Of a stretch of 40,803 nucleotides of DNA, positions 19,067-27,899 are shown piece by piece. Location of the stretch: the NCBI GenBank assembly GCA_002101905.1, contig LQPU01000029.1, forward strand, positions 1 through 40,803, in the 5' to 3' direction. This DNA comes from Mycobacterium shimoidei. GTDB taxonomy: Bacteria > Actinomycetota > Actinomycetes > Mycobacteriales > Mycobacteriaceae. The notes below the pieces were generated by a model. That model worked only from the letters and a program-made list of their open reading frames with translations. It had not been told where the DNA came from and did no database searches. Position 1 is the stretch's first letter, and every line of letters starts with the position of its first letter. The position numbers and the translations under genes are program-made.

Positions 19067-19816
19067 TCATCGCGGCATCCGTCGCCAAATGAACTGGGGC
19101 AGCAGTCGCATCACCACCGACGCAGGCCGCAACGTCCGCGGGATCCACACCGTGCGGCGACCTTTGGCGAGCGCCCGCGCCGTCGCCGCCGCGACTTGCT
19201 CGGGAGTGCTGGGCAGCGGTGCCGGCGTCATACCGTGCGTCATGCGCCCGATCACGAATCCCGGTCGCACGATAAGCACCCGAACGCCAGTGCCGTGCAA
19301 CGCATCAGCCAGTCCGCTGGCGAAGCCGTCCAACCCGGCTTTGGCCGAGCCGTAGACGTAGTTGGCGCGACGGACCCGCACCCCGGCGATCGAGGAGAAC
19401 ACCACCAGCGTTCCGTGGCCGGCCATGCGCATGGCCGCCGCCAGATGGGTCAGCAGGCTGACCTGAGCGACGTAGTCGGTGTGCACGATGGCCACCGCAT
19501 GCCTGGCGTCGGTTTCGGCGCGGGCCTGCTCGCCGAGGATGCCGAAGGCGAGCACCGCGATATCGATCGGCCCGTGGGCTGCAACGACCGAGGAGACGAG
19601 CGGGCCGTGGGAGTCCAGGTCGTCGGCGTCGAACTCGCGAGTATGCACCGCCACCGCCCCGGCGGCGCGCACCACAGACACCTGATCGGAGAGCCGGTCG
19701 GCGCCGCGCGCTGCCAGCACCACCGTCGCACCGGGTGCGAGGCGAAGCGCGAGTTCGGTTCCGATTTCGCTGCGGCCGCCGAGGATCAGCACCGTGCCGG
19801 CGCCCGTGTCTTTCAC
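19067..19816 (-). CDS. Short-chain dehydrogenase/reductase, DprE2-like (Rv2073c family)
   Basis: A 249-residue SDR starting at GTG 19816. The cofactor motif is GGRSEIG (12-20 region), the variant also seen in DprE2, the 2-keto-ribose reductase of decaprenylphosphoryl-arabinose synthesis. Catalytic residues are the Ser of FSSIAGVR and the Tyr-Lys of YGSAK. It ends in a basic tail (FIWRRMPR). It is divergent from the Rv2074-like gene by 35 nt, the same pairing as Rv2073c/Rv2074 in M. tuberculosis. It is probably not DprE2 itself, since DprE1 is not adjacent. CATAAT (19824-19829 complement) ends 7 nt before the GTG, suggesting a leaderless transcript. The substrate is unknown. Confidence 0.88.
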   Translation of the reverse strand: MKDTGAGTVLILGGRSEIGTELALRLAPGATVVLAARGADRLSDQVSVVRAAGAVAVHTREFDADDLDSHGPLVSSVVAAHGPIDIAVLAFGILGEQARAETDARHAVAIVHTDYVAQVSLLTHLAAAMRMAGHGTLVVFSSIAGVRVRRANYVYGSAKAGLDGFASGLADALHGTGVRVLIVRPGFVIGRMTHGMTPAPLPSTPEQVAAATARALAKGRRTVWIPRTLRPASVVMRLLPQFIWRRMPR

Positions 19817-19823
19817 GGAAGCG

Positions 19824-19829
19824 ATTATG
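19824..19829 (-). promoter_or_regulatory. Candidate -10 (CATAAT) of the SDR gene, leaderless
   Basis: On the minus strand TTACTG, 17 nt, CATAAT, 7 nt and the GTG start 19816 follow in order. This is a good sigma-A-like arrangement with transcription beginning at or next to the start codon. Confidence 0.5.
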
Positions 19830-19837
19830 TCCTGCGC

Positions 19838-19843
19838 TAGCGT
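19838..19843 (+). promoter_or_regulatory. Candidate -10 (TAGCGT) of the Rv2074-like gene
   Basis: TAGCGT is followed by 8 nt and then ATG 19852, compatible with a leaderless mRNA. It lies within 10 nt of the divergent SDR -10, so the two promoters overlap back to back. Confidence 0.35.
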
Positions 19844-19851
19844 GAGCAGTA

Positions 19852-20265
19852 ATGGCGAACACCACCACCCGCTTGACCAACGACGCGTTGGCGTTCCTCA
19901 CCGAACGCCATCTGGCCATGCTGACCACGCTGCGTGCGGACAACTCGCCGCATGTGGTGGCGGTGGGTTTCACCTTCGACCCCAAGACACATATCGCCCG
20001 GGTGATCACCACCGGCGGTTCTCAGAAGGCGGTCAACGCTGAGCGGGGCGGAGTCGCGGTGCTCAGCCAGGTCGACGGCGCGCGGTGGTTGTCGTTAGAG
20101 GGCAAAGCCAGTGTGAACAAAGACATCGACGCCGTCCGCGATGCCGAACTTCGCTATGCCCAGCGTTACCGCACACCACGGGAGAATCCGCGCCGGGTGG
20201 TCATCGAGGTGCGGGTGGAGCGGGTGCTCGGATCAGCGACCCTGCTCGACCACTGCAAGCGCTAG
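19852..20265 (+). CDS. F420-dependent PPOX-fold protein, Rv2074-like (biliverdin reductase type)
   Basis: A 137-residue split-barrel flavin/deazaflavin reductase. It has [20 protein letters not shown] in the first strands, a central [24 protein letters not shown] stretch and [13 protein letters not shown] near the end. Length and sequence agree with Rv2074 as I recall it, reported as an F420H2-dependent biliverdin-IX-alpha reductase. The start is ATG 19852. It is divergent from the SDR, and its TAG stop shares the CTAG palindrome with the convergent gene at 20262. The exact substrate here is inferred from homology. Confidence 0.9.
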   Translation: MANTTTRLTNDALAFLTERHLAMLTTLRADNSPHVVAVGFTFDPKTHIARVITTGGSQKAVNAERGGVAVLSQVDGARWLSLEGKASVNKDIDAVRDAELRYAQRYRTPRENPRRVVIEVRVERVLGSATLLDHCKR

Positions 20266-20936
20266 CTGGTGCGGGCGTCGCGGGCGCCGGGTGCCCGGAT
20301 GACGAGCGGCACTGCCGGGAAGTAGGCCGCCATCTCCGGCCGCGACTTCGCCAGTGCGGCGGTGCCGTAACCGCGGTGCCGGCACTCCGGGTGGATCCAG
20401 ATCCGGACATGCACCTCGTGGCCGATCAGCTCACCGAACACCATGCCGACCTTCTTGGTGCCGTCGACCGCGACAAACCAGGCGGCGTCCTCGGCGTCGA
20501 TCCTTGCCAGCGCCGAGCGGATCTCGTCGTCGAGGCTCCCGGCCGGGTCGCCTGAGCCGTCGCCGGCGCCGCCCATCTCCTCGGTGCGGGCGGCGAAGAT
20601 GTCGCGATCGGGTTCCCCGGCGAAGGGGCGTAGCACCAACGTGTCCCCGGAGCTCGCCGGCCGCTCCTTGAGGGTGAAGCTCAGCTGGGTGTTCAGATCT
20701 TCGAGCTCGGCGGCGATCCTCTTGCGCGAGTCTTTGGTGAGCTGATCGAATGACATCCCCATCACCGCTTCGCTACCCCGCCGCGAGGTCCCCAGCAATT
20801 CCGCGATTGCGTCGACTGCGGCCGGCCGATCGTCGGCTTCCACGATGGCGTCGAGCACCTCGTGGCGACGTTCAAGGGCGACGAGCAGCGCGTCGGCGAT
20901 CTCCCGACGGGCAGCTGCGCGGTCGTGATTGCTCAT
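20262..20936 (-). CDS. GyrA-like helical domain fused to a GNAT acetyltransferase domain
   Basis: A 224-residue protein from ATG 20936. Residues about 5-85 ([18 protein letters not shown], then [19 protein letters not shown] and [13 protein letters not shown]) closely resemble the tower/coiled-coil region near the end of the DNA gyrase A breakage-reunion domain. Residues about 90-224 look like a GNAT N-acetyltransferase: [38 protein letters not shown] with the acetyl-CoA loop RHRGYG. The chain ends about 30 residues after that loop, shorter than most GNATs. It has no Tyr nuclease region, so it is not a topoisomerase. The TAC GCT box 6 nt upstream suggests a leaderless start. Function unknown. 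It is convergent with the Rv2074-like gene, with overlapping stops. Confidence 0.78.
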   Translation of the reverse strand: MSNHDRAAARREIADALLVALERRHEVLDAIVEADDRPAAVDAIAELLGTSRRGSEAVMGMSFDQLTKDSRKRIAAELEDLNTQLSFTLKERPASSGDTLVLRPFAGEPDRDIFAARTEEMGGAGDGSGDPAGSLDDEIRSALARIDAEDAAWFVAVDGTKKVGMVFGELIGHEVHVRIWIHPECRHRGYGTAALAKSRPEMAAYFPAVPLVIRAPGARDARTS

Positions 20937-20942
20937 CGCTTG

Positions 20943-20948
20943 AGCGTA
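20943..20948 (-). promoter_or_regulatory. Candidate -10 (TACGCT) of the GyrA-like/GNAT gene
   Basis: On the minus strand TACGCT lies 6 nt before ATG 20936, consistent with near-leaderless transcription. No -35 was identified, and it overlaps the intergenic gap after pepE. Confidence 0.35.
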
Positions 20949-20974
20949 CGCCGACTGGGCGCACGCCGATTCGC

Positions 20975-22099
20975 TCAGCTGATCGGCACCACGATCAGCT
21001 CGTGCGGTCGGTTGTTGACCGGCTCCGCGCCGTTCTCGGTGACCACGACGATGTCTTCGATGCGGGCCCCCCACCGGCCGGGGAAATAGATGCCCGGCTC
21101 CACCGAGAACGCCATGCCGGCGGTCAACGGCAGAGTATTGCCGGCGACGATGTAGGGCTCTTCGTGCACCGACAAGCCTATTCCGTGTCCGGTGCGGTGC
21201 ACGAAATACTCGCCGAGCCCGGCCTCGGTCAACACGTCGCGTGCGGCGGCGTCCACTTGTTCGGCGGTCACTCCCGGGCGCACCGCATCGACCGCTGCTT
21301 GCTGAGCCCGCTGTAACACCGAATAGTGTTGCGCTACTTCAGGGCTGGGCTCTCCCAAGCTATAAGTGCGCGTCGAGTCGGAGTGATATCCCGGTTCGTA
21401 GCACCCGCCGATGTCGACAACCACGATGTCGCCGGCGCGCAGTTGCCGGTCCGAGCACCCGTGATGCGGGTCCGCACCGTGCGGCCCGGAGCCGACGATG
21501 ATGAATGCCACCTCCGAATGGCCTTCGGCGACAATCGCTTCCGCGATATCGGCGGCGACGTCGGCCTCGGTTCGGCCGGGAGCCAGGAACTCCGGCACCC
21601 GGGCGTGCACCCGGTCGATGGCCGCACCGGCTTTGCGCAACGCGTCGATTTCGGCGTCGTCCTTGACCATCCGCAGCTCGCGCAGCACACCGGTGGCCAA
21701 AATCGGTACCACGCCAAGGACATCGGCGAGCGGCAGCAAGTGCAGCGCAGGCATCGAATCGGTGACCGCAATGGCCGCCGGTGCGCCGCCGAGTGCGGTG
21801 GCGACCAGTTGATAGGGGTCCTGGCCGTCGACCCAGTCGGCCACCGCCACACCCAAGTCGGCGGCGGCGGATTCCTTGAGCGCGGCCAACTCCAACCGCG
21901 GCACCACCACGGTCGGCTCACCGGCGACGGGCAGCACCAACGCGGTCAGCCGCTCGAAGGTTTGCGCGCGTGAACCGATCAGATACCGCAAGTCGTAGCC
22001 CGGGGTGATGACCAGGCCGGCGAGTCCGGCATCGGCGGTGGCAGCGGCCGCCGCGGCCAACCTGCGGGCATACACGTCTGTGGGGAATCGAGGGTTCAC
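20975..22099 (-). CDS. pepE: Xaa-Pro dipeptidase/aminopeptidase, M24 family
   Basis: A 374-residue cytosolic metallopeptidase removing residues next to proline. The creatinase-like N-domain covers 1-150. The catalytic domain carries all five metal ligands: two Asp in VVVDIGGCYEPGYHSDST, His in HRTGHGIGLSVHEEPYI, Glu in FSVEPGIYF and Glu in GARIEDIVVV. GTG 22099 is chosen because it gives the family N-terminus (NPRFPTDVYARR); the open frame further upstream is not conserved-looking and would cross the divergent promoter region. A TAGCCT box ends 7 nt before the GTG. It corresponds to Rv2089c and is divergent from the exonuclease gene. Confidence 0.94.
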   Translation of the reverse strand: MNPRFPTDVYARRLAAAAAATADAGLAGLVITPGYDLRYLIGSRAQTFERLTALVLPVAGEPTVVVPRLELAALKESAAADLGVAVADWVDGQDPYQLVATALGGAPAAIAVTDSMPALHLLPLADVLGVVPILATGVLRELRMVKDDAEIDALRKAGAAIDRVHARVPEFLAPGRTEADVAADIAEAIVAEGHSEVAFIIVGSGPHGADPHHGCSDRQLRAGDIVVVDIGGCYEPGYHSDSTRTYSLGEPSPEVAQHYSVLQRAQQAAVDAVRPGVTAEQVDAAARDVLTEAGLGEYFVHRTGHGIGLSVHEEPYIVAGNTLPLTAGMAFSVEPGIYFPGRWGARIEDIVVVTENGAEPVNNRPHELIVVPIS

Positions 22100-22106
22100 C
22101 TCAGCA

Positions 22107-22112
22107 AGGCTA
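22107..22112 (-). promoter_or_regulatory. Candidate -10 (TAGCCT) of pepE, leaderless
   Basis: On the minus strand TAGCCT, 7 nt, then GTG 22099. The spacing supports this start choice over longer frames. Confidence 0.5.
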
Positions 22113-22195
22113 GCGAGCGCCGCATTGCGATGACTCTGCGCACACCGCGGAGAAGTTCGAGGAGCCCGCGCGGTGAACGCAGAGTCAGCGCGAAA

Positions 22196-22201
22196 TAGGC
22201 T
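22196..22201 (+). promoter_or_regulatory. Candidate -10 (TAGGCT) of the exonuclease gene, leaderless
   Basis: TAGGCT, 7 nt, then ATG 22209. It mirrors the arrangement of the divergent pepE promoter about 85 nt away. Confidence 0.5.
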
Positions 22202-22208
22202 CACCCGC

Positions 22209-23165
22209 ATGTCTGCTCCCCTGCTGTTGCTGGACGGCGCCAGCATGTGGTTTCGCTCTTACTACGGAGTGCCGTCGTCGATCACGGGCCCGGACGGGCG
22301 CCCGGTGAACGCGGTCCGCGGCTTTTTGGATTCGATGGCGCTGGTGATTACCCGGCAGCGGCCGACCCGATTGGTGGTGTGCCTGGATCTGGACTGGCGC
22401 CCTCAGTTCCGGGTTGACCTCATCCCGTCGTACAAGGCGCACCGAGTCGAGCAAGAGAACCCGGCGGGCGAACCCGACGTCGAGGAAGTGCCAGATGAGT
22501 TGTCCCCGCAGGTGGAGATGATCGAGGAAATTCTCGACGCGTTCGGCATCTGTACCGGCGGGGCGGCAGGTTTCGAAGCCGACGATGTGATCGGCACGCT
22601 GGCCGCGCGGGAACGTCGCGACCCCGTCGTCGTTGTCAGCGGCGATCGCGACCTGCTGCAGGTGGTCGCCGACGATCCGGTGCCGGTGCGGGTGCTCTAC
22701 CTGGGCCGGGGGCTGACCAACGCCACGCTACTGGGGCCGGTCGAGGTGGCCGAACGTTACGGGGTGCGCGTCGAGCGGGCCGGACCGGGCTATGCGGAGC
22801 TGGCGTTGCTGCGCGGAGACCCCTCCGACGGCCTACCCGGGGTACCGGGTGTCGGCGAGAAGACCGCCGCCACACTGCTGGCACAGCACGGCTCGTTGGC
22901 GGCGATCCTGGCCGCGGTGGATAACCCGAAATCGTCACTGTCTAAGGGTCTTCGGCGAAAACTGCGCGAGGCGGCCGACTATCTCGAGGCCGCCGAAGCG
23001 GTGGTGCGGGTGGCGACCGACGCGCCGGTCGAGTTGTCGACGCCGACCGATGCGCTGCCGTTGACGGCGGCCGATCCCGCGGCCACCGCAGAGTTGGCCG
23101 GCCGCTTTGGCGTCACGTCATCGATCGCCCGGCTGCAAAAGGCGCTCGATTCGCTGCCAGGATGA
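22209..23165 (+). CDS. 5'-3' exonuclease, PolA N-terminal/FEN family (Rv2090-like)
   Basis: A 318-residue structure-specific nuclease homologous to the 5' nuclease domain of DNA polymerase I but without a polymerase domain. The N-terminal [16 protein letters not shown] carries the first metal-binding Asp9. Acidic metal ligands follow in [22 protein letters not shown] and [11 protein letters not shown]. The helix-hairpin-helix [14 protein letters not shown] binds DNA. ATG 22209 is preferred over an upstream GTG (22173) since a TAGGCT box stands exactly 7 nt before it. It probably acts in Okazaki-fragment or flap processing alongside PolA. It is convergent with the DUF4333-like gene, with 12 nt between stops. 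Confidence 0.93.
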   Translation: MSAPLLLLDGASMWFRSYYGVPSSITGPDGRPVNAVRGFLDSMALVITRQRPTRLVVCLDLDWRPQFRVDLIPSYKAHRVEQENPAGEPDVEEVPDELSPQVEMIEEILDAFGICTGGAAGFEADDVIGTLAARERRDPVVVVSGDRDLLQVVADDPVPVRVLYLGRGLTNATLLGPVEVAERYGVRVERAGPGYAELALLRGDPSDGLPGVPGVGEKTAATLLAQHGSLAAILAAVDNPKSSLSKGLRRKLREAADYLEAAEAVVRVATDAPVELSTPTDALPLTAADPAATAELAGRFGVTSSIARLQKALDSLPG

Positions 23166-23177
23166 GCTAGTCGTCAG

Positions 23178-23984
23178 CTACTTGGGCCGGCCGACCTCGT
23201 AGGTGCCCTTGTTGTCCTGAAAGGTCACCGTCAACTGCCGCTTGGCGCCGTCGATGCTGACGCTGCACTCGAAGCTGTTGCCCTTTTTCACGACGGGGTC
23301 TTCCCCGTCGTTGCACTTGACGTCTTTGACGTTCTTGGCGCCGTAACCGTTGGTCTCGTCGGACAGGATCTGCTGTACGCCGGCCTGCGCCTTGTTGATG
23401 TCGAGCTTGGTGGTCACGAAGAAGCCGGGCTGCCAGAAACCCAGCACCAGGACGACCGCGACCACGATCGCGGCGAACACCCCGATCACCGTGCCGATCA
23501 CCGCGCGCGAACGCGGGGAACCGGCGGGCGTCGGACCGTATTGACCGGGCTGCTGTGGATATTGGCCGGGTGGGCCGTACGGGGCCGGCTGCGTGTACTG
23601 GCCGGGTTGGGTGTACTGCCCCGGCTGACCGTACTGGCCCGGCTGCGTGTATTGGCCGGGCTGCGTGTACTGGCCCGGTTGCGCATATGCGCCTTGCTCG
23701 CCGTATTGGCCGGGCTGCGCGTAGGCGCCCGGTTGCGGATACGCCGGGTAGTACTGCCCCGGCTGCTGATACGGCGAGTACTCGGTGGGCGTGTACGCGG
23801 GCTGCTGCCAGGCCGGCTGCTCACCGGTTGGCTGCTGCCAGGGCGATCCCTGCGTGGTGGGCTGTTCGCCGGACGGCTGCTGCCAGGGCGACCCCTGCTC
23901 GGTTGACTGGTCGTTGGTTTGCTGATCGTCACCCTGGGGCGGCTGCCACGGCTGCGTCGGGTCAGGTCCTTGTGGTCCGCTCAT
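23178..23984 (-). CDS. Membrane protein with QPGQY repeats and DUF4333-like domain (Rv2091c-like)
   Basis: A 268-residue protein. The first 150 residues are of low complexity, rich in Gln, Pro, Gly and Tyr, with tandem units of the form QPGQY(T/G/A) (about 73-145). One membrane helix follows ([20 protein letters not shown], about 163-185). The extracytoplasmic C-terminus has two Cys (VKCNDGED and FECSVSIDG) and the ending [17 protein letters not shown], which is typical of DUF4333. Topology is probably N-terminus in, DUF4333 domain out. A TTAGAT-like promoter lies in the gap 23985-24055. The role is unknown; repeats of this kind occur in actinobacterial cell-pole and secretion-related proteins. 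The position equals Rv2091c. Confidence 0.85.
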   Translation of the reverse strand: MSGPQGPDPTQPWQPPQGDDQQTNDQSTEQGSPWQQPSGEQPTTQGSPWQQPTGEQPAWQQPAYTPTEYSPYQQPGQYYPAYPQPGAYAQPGQYGEQGAYAQPGQYTQPGQYTQPGQYGQPGQYTQPGQYTQPAPYGPPGQYPQQPGQYGPTPAGSPRSRAVIGTVIGVFAAIVVAVVLVLGFWQPGFFVTTKLDINKAQAGVQQILSDETNGYGAKNVKDVKCNDGEDPVVKKGNSFECSVSIDGAKRQLTVTFQDNKGTYEVGRPK

Positions 23985-24055
23985 CGGTGTTCTGGGTCCT
24001 CTCAGTCCTGGCAGTACCTAAATGCAGGCCTATCTAACCGTAGCCGCGGCACAGC
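23985..24055 (-). promoter_or_regulatory. Intergenic gap with the likely promoter of the DUF4333-like gene
   Basis: On the minus strand GGTTAGATAGG offers a -10-like TAGATA, followed by an untranslated leader carrying GAGAGGA before ATG 23984. This suggests the DUF4333-like gene is transcribed separately from helY. Confidence 0.3.
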
Positions 24056-26854
24056 CTACCCGGCATCAACCGCGACGACGCCGCGCCGAATTGCGTCGAT
24101 CGCCCGTTTGGCGCAGACACTGAGCTCCAGTTGCGGAGCGGCGTTGCGGACCTGGTCCAGCAGGTCGAGCACCTGCCGGCACCACCGCACGAAATCCCCG
24201 GCGGACAATGGCGAGCCGCTGCTCTCGGCGTCGGCGGCGGACAGCGCCGCAGCCAGGTCACCGCTACTGGCCCACCGGTAGATCGCGGCCACAAAACCCT
24301 CGTCGGTCTCGCGGCTCGGCGTGATGCGGTGTCGTTGCTCGTCGGCGCGCAGCTCCTCAGACAGCCGGCGTGTTCGATTCAGCGCCCGTCGCAGCGGCGC
24401 GGGCAGCGACTCCGGGCGCCCCGCCGGCCCCCGACCGTCGCCACCGCGGGATTCGTAGAGCACCGCGGAGAGCACCGCGGCCAATTCCGCGGGGCGCAGA
24501 TCGGTCCACGCCGCAGTGCGCAGGCACTCGGCGACCAGCAAATCGCTTTCGCTGTAGATCCGGGCCAGCAGCCGGCCATCCTCGGTCACCCGCGGATCGT
24601 CCCCGGCAAGCTCATTGCGCCGCTCTCCCCCGCAAGCGGGAGGTGCCCCCGCCTCATCGCTGCGCTCTGCATCGTCGCCGGCGCGCTCGATGAATCCACG
24701 CTCGGTGAGCAACCCGACGATGCGGTCGAAGGTGCGGGCCAACGAATTGGTGGCGGCGGCCACCTTCTTCTGCAGCTGGGCGTTGTCCCGTTCGATGCGC
24801 AGGTAACGCTCGGCGACCCGCATGTGGGCCTCGCGGTCGGCCATCCGGTGGGCCGGGTGGCGGCGTAGCTGTTCGCGCAGCGCCGCCAACTCCGGATCGA
24901 TGTCGGGACCATCGGATGCGGCGCCCTTTCGTCGGCCGCGGTTAGGTGCGGGCACCAGCCCGGCGGCCGCCGACCGCAGCGCCGACGCCAAGTCCCGGCG
25001 TACCCGCGGCTGACGGTGTTCGACCCGCTTGGGCAACGTCATCGAGCCGACCGGTGTCGCGGCGCCGGAGAAGTCGGCCGACGAAATCCGGCCCGCCCAG
25101 CGGTGTTCGGTGAGCACCAATGGGCGTGGATCCAGGCTGTCCTTGTCCGACTCGAGCACCACGGCCAGACCGTTGCGACGGCCGTGCGGGATAGTGATGA
25201 TGTCGCCGCGGCGCAGCGCCGCCAGTGCATCGTTGGCCGCCTGCCGTCGCTGCAACCGCGACGCGCGGGCCTGCGCACGCTCGCGTTGCGAGATCTGTTC
25301 GCGCAGCCGGGCATAGGAGAGGATCGGCGCGTCCTTACCGCCTAACTCGGCGGCGATCTCGTCGAGCATCCGCTCGCCGCGCTCAACGGCGCGGACCAGG
25401 CCGACAACCGAACGGTCGGCCTGATATTGCGCAAACGACCGTTCCAGTAGCCGGTGGGCTTGTTGCGGCCCCATCCGGTGGACCAGGTTGATCGTCATGT
25501 TGTACGACGGGGCGAACGAGCTACGCAGCGGAAAGGTGCGGGTGGAGGCCAGCCCGGCGACTTCGGCCGGTTCTATATCGGGATGCCAGATCACCACGGC
25601 GTGGCCCTCGACGTCGATACCGCGCCGGCCCGCCCGCCCGGTCAGCTGGGTGTACTCCCCCGGTGTCAGCGGCACATGCTGCTCACCGTTGAACTTGACC
25701 AGCCGCTCGAGCACCACGGTCCGCGCCGGCATGTTGATTCCCAACGCCAAAGTCTCGGTGGCGAACACAGCCTTGATCAGTCCGGCGGTGAACAGCTCCT
25801 CGACGGTGTGCCGGAACACCGGTAGCAGCCCGGCATGATGGGCTGCCAAACCCCGCAACAGACCCTCGCGCCACTCGTAGTAGCCGAGCACATCCAGATC
25901 GTCGTCGGCCAGATCGCCACAGCGGTGGTCGATTACCTCCGCGATCCGCGCCCGGTCCTCTTCGGTCGTCAACCGCAACGACGAGCGCAGACACTGGGCG
26001 ACCGCAGCGTCGCATCCAGCGCGAGAGAACACGAACGTGATCGCCGGCAGCAGGCCGTCGCGGTCCAGTGCCGCAATGACATCCGGCCGCGACGGCGGAC
26101 GGTACATGCTGGGCCGACCGCGGCGCCGAGGCCCACGCCAATCGGCCAACCGCTCCGCTTCCCGGCGATGTGCGATGTGGCGCAACAAGTTTGGATCGAC
26201 CCGAGGTTTGGCCTTGGTGTCGGCGGCGTCGTAGTCGAACAGGTCGAAGAGACGCTTGCCGACCAGCATGTGCTGCCACAGCGGCACCGGGCGGTTCTCG
26301 TCGACCACCACCGTGGTGTCGCCGCGCACCGTCTGAATCCAGCCGCCGAACTCCTCGGCGTTGCTCACCGTTGCCGACAGGCTGACCAGGCGCACCTCGT
26401 CGGGCAGATGCAGGATGACCTCTTCCCACACCGCGCCGCGCATCCGGTCGGCGAGGAAATGCACCTCGTCCATGACCACATGCGAAAGCCCTTGCAGCAG
26501 AGGTGAATCAGCGTAAAGCATGTTGCGCAGCACTTCGGTGGTCATCACCACTACCGGCGCATTGGCGTTGATGGACAAATCGCCGGTAAGCAGCCCGATG
26601 CGGTCTTTCCCGTAACGCGCGACAAAGTCGGTGTGCTTCTGATTGGACAGCGCCTTCAGCGGCGTGGTGTAGAAGCATTTGCCGCCCGCGGCCAACGCCA
26701 GGTGCACCGCGAATTCGCCGACCACGGTCTTGCCGGCTCCGGTGGGCGCGCATACCAGCACACCGTGGCCGCGTTCGAGGGCCGCGCACGCCTGCTGCTG
26801 GAAACCGTCGAGCGGAAAAGGCAGCTCGGCGGTGAACCGGGCCAGTTCGCTCAC
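24056..26854 (-). CDS. helY: Ski2-like DEAD/DEAH-box helicase HelY
   Basis: A 932-residue RNA/DNA helicase of the Ski2/Mtr4 type. Motif I is APTGAGKT (36-43), motif Ia TTPLKALSNQK, motif II DEVH in VMDEVHFLAD, motif III SLSATVSNAEEF, motif V LALGINMPARTVV and motif VI QLTGRAGRRGID. An Arg-rich helical C-terminal region (DSHCT-like) ends the protein. GTG 26854 is chosen: it gives SELARFTAELPF and has a GGGGAGGG ribosome site about 8 nt upstream. Near residues 730-755 a stretch of about 24 residues (GAPPACGGERRNELAGDD and flanks) is encoded by a dispersed mycobacterial repeat and is absent from the M. tuberculosis protein as I recall it. It follows tatC after 99 nt. Confidence 0.95.
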   Translation of the reverse strand: MSELARFTAELPFPLDGFQQQACAALERGHGVLVCAPTGAGKTVVGEFAVHLALAAGGKCFYTTPLKALSNQKHTDFVARYGKDRIGLLTGDLSINANAPVVVMTTEVLRNMLYADSPLLQGLSHVVMDEVHFLADRMRGAVWEEVILHLPDEVRLVSLSATVSNAEEFGGWIQTVRGDTTVVVDENRPVPLWQHMLVGKRLFDLFDYDAADTKAKPRVDPNLLRHIAHRREAERLADWRGPRRRGRPSMYRPPSRPDVIAALDRDGLLPAITFVFSRAGCDAAVAQCLRSSLRLTTEEDRARIAEVIDHRCGDLADDDLDVLGYYEWREGLLRGLAAHHAGLLPVFRHTVEELFTAGLIKAVFATETLALGINMPARTVVLERLVKFNGEQHVPLTPGEYTQLTGRAGRRGIDVEGHAVVIWHPDIEPAEVAGLASTRTFPLRSSFAPSYNMTINLVHRMGPQQAHRLLERSFAQYQADRSVVGLVRAVERGERMLDEIAAELGGKDAPILSYARLREQISQRERAQARASRLQRRQAANDALAALRRGDIITIPHGRRNGLAVVLESDKDSLDPRPLVLTEHRWAGRISSADFSGAATPVGSMTLPKRVEHRQPRVRRDLASALRSAAAGLVPAPNRGRRKGAASDGPDIDPELAALREQLRRHPAHRMADREAHMRVAERYLRIERDNAQLQKKVAAATNSLARTFDRIVGLLTERGFIERAGDDAERSDEAGAPPACGGERRNELAGDDPRVTEDGRLLARIYSESDLLVAECLRTAAWTDLRPAELAAVLSAVLYESRGGDGRGPAGRPESLPAPLRRALNRTRRLSEELRADEQRHRITPSRETDEGFVAAIYRWASSGDLAAALSAADAESSGSPLSAGDFVRWCRQVLDLLDQVRNAAPQLELSVCAKRAIDAIRRGVVAVDAG
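24611..24682 (-). repeat. MIRU/REP-like dispersed repeat inserted in frame in helY
   Basis: On the minus strand the element begins GGCGACGATGCAGAGC (complement of 24664-24679), continues GCAGCGATGAGG and includes an inverted repeat (CTCCCGC with GCGGGGGAG). An 18-nt piece (24664-24681) is identical to 30121-30138 in the pafB-pafA gap. The helY frame stays open through it. From memory, closely similar sequences are scattered through M. tuberculosis-like genomes between genes. Confidence 0.6.
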
Positions 26855-26953
26855 GGGGCTTCCCTCCCCGGCCAGGGGGCACAGTTGTACGTTGCCACTG
26901 GCGTGTCGGCGTACAAACACGCCCGCTCGCGGCAATGGCGAAGGGGAACGGGC

Positions 26954-27862
26954 TTAGGTGACGTCTTCATGCAGGACCGACGGAGGCTCGATGGTGGAGG
27001 CTTCCTCGTCGGGAATCGCAGCGAGCGCCTCGCGCTTGGCTTTCCGCTTGTCGTGCACCCGGGCGATCTGGATGGACAGTTCCAGCAGCAGGGTCAGTGC
27101 CAGCCCCAGCGCCGTCATCGAGAACGGGTCGGATCCGGGTGTGAAGACCGCCGCGAAGCAGAACATCGCGAAGATCAGCCCGCGCCGCCACGACCGCAGA
27201 CGTTCATAGCTGAGCACCCCGACCAGATTGAGCATGACGATCAGCAGCGGGAATTCGAAGCTGATCCCGAACACCAGCAGCAGGTTGATCAAAAAGCCGA
27301 AATACCGGTCGCCGGACAGCGCGGTCACCTGCACGTCGCTGCCGACGGTCAACAAGAAGCGCAAGGCTTTGGCCAGCACCAGGTAGGCCAGCACCGCCCC
27401 GGCCACGAACAGCACCGCCGCCGGGACCACGAACGCCACCGCGAACCGGCGCTCCTTGCGGTACAGGCCCGGCGTGATGAACGCCCACAGTTGATACAGC
27501 CACATCGGGCAGGCCAGCACGATGCCGGCGGTCGCCGCCACCTTGAGCCGCAACATGAATTGGTCGAACGGGGCGGTGGCCAGCAAGCGGCATTGCCCGT
27601 CGGCGCTGATGTCCGCGCGCGCCGACGGCGGTAACGCGCAGTAAGGGTGGCGCAGCCATTCGCCGAGGCTTTCCAGCCCGAACGGTCCGTGCGAATACCA
27701 GACGAATCCGACCGCGGTGGTGGCCAGGATGGTGCCCAGTGAGATCAGCAGCCGGGTGCGCAACTCCGTCAAGTGGTCGACCAGCGACATCGTTGCGTCG
27801 GGATTGGTGCGGCTGCGCCGCAAGCGCGGATCGAGCCGCCTGAATAAACCGGTGGTGCGCAC
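26954..27862 (-). CDS. tatC: Sec-independent translocase protein TatC
   Basis: A 302-residue polytopic membrane protein and the receptor core of the twin-arginine translocase. It shows the conserved first cytoplasmic segment [17 protein letters not shown] with the key Glu, [10 protein letters not shown], the [17 protein letters not shown] region and [12 protein letters not shown], in six predicted helices. The mycobacterial periplasmic insertion with two Cys ([19 protein letters not shown]) is present. The C-terminal tail is charged. It starts at GTG 27862, 37 nt after tatA, in the same leftward operon as pafB, pafC and tatA. It corresponds to Rv2093c. Confidence 0.97.
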   Translation of the reverse strand: MRTTGLFRRLDPRLRRSRTNPDATMSLVDHLTELRTRLLISLGTILATTAVGFVWYSHGPFGLESLGEWLRHPYCALPPSARADISADGQCRLLATAPFDQFMLRLKVAATAGIVLACPMWLYQLWAFITPGLYRKERRFAVAFVVPAAVLFVAGAVLAYLVLAKALRFLLTVGSDVQVTALSGDRYFGFLINLLLVFGISFEFPLLIVMLNLVGVLSYERLRSWRRGLIFAMFCFAAVFTPGSDPFSMTALGLALTLLLELSIQIARVHDKRKAKREALAAIPDEEASTIEPPSVLHEDVT

Positions 27863-27899
27863 GGTCAGTTAGGCGCGACAGCGCCGTGGCGATGCCGGG

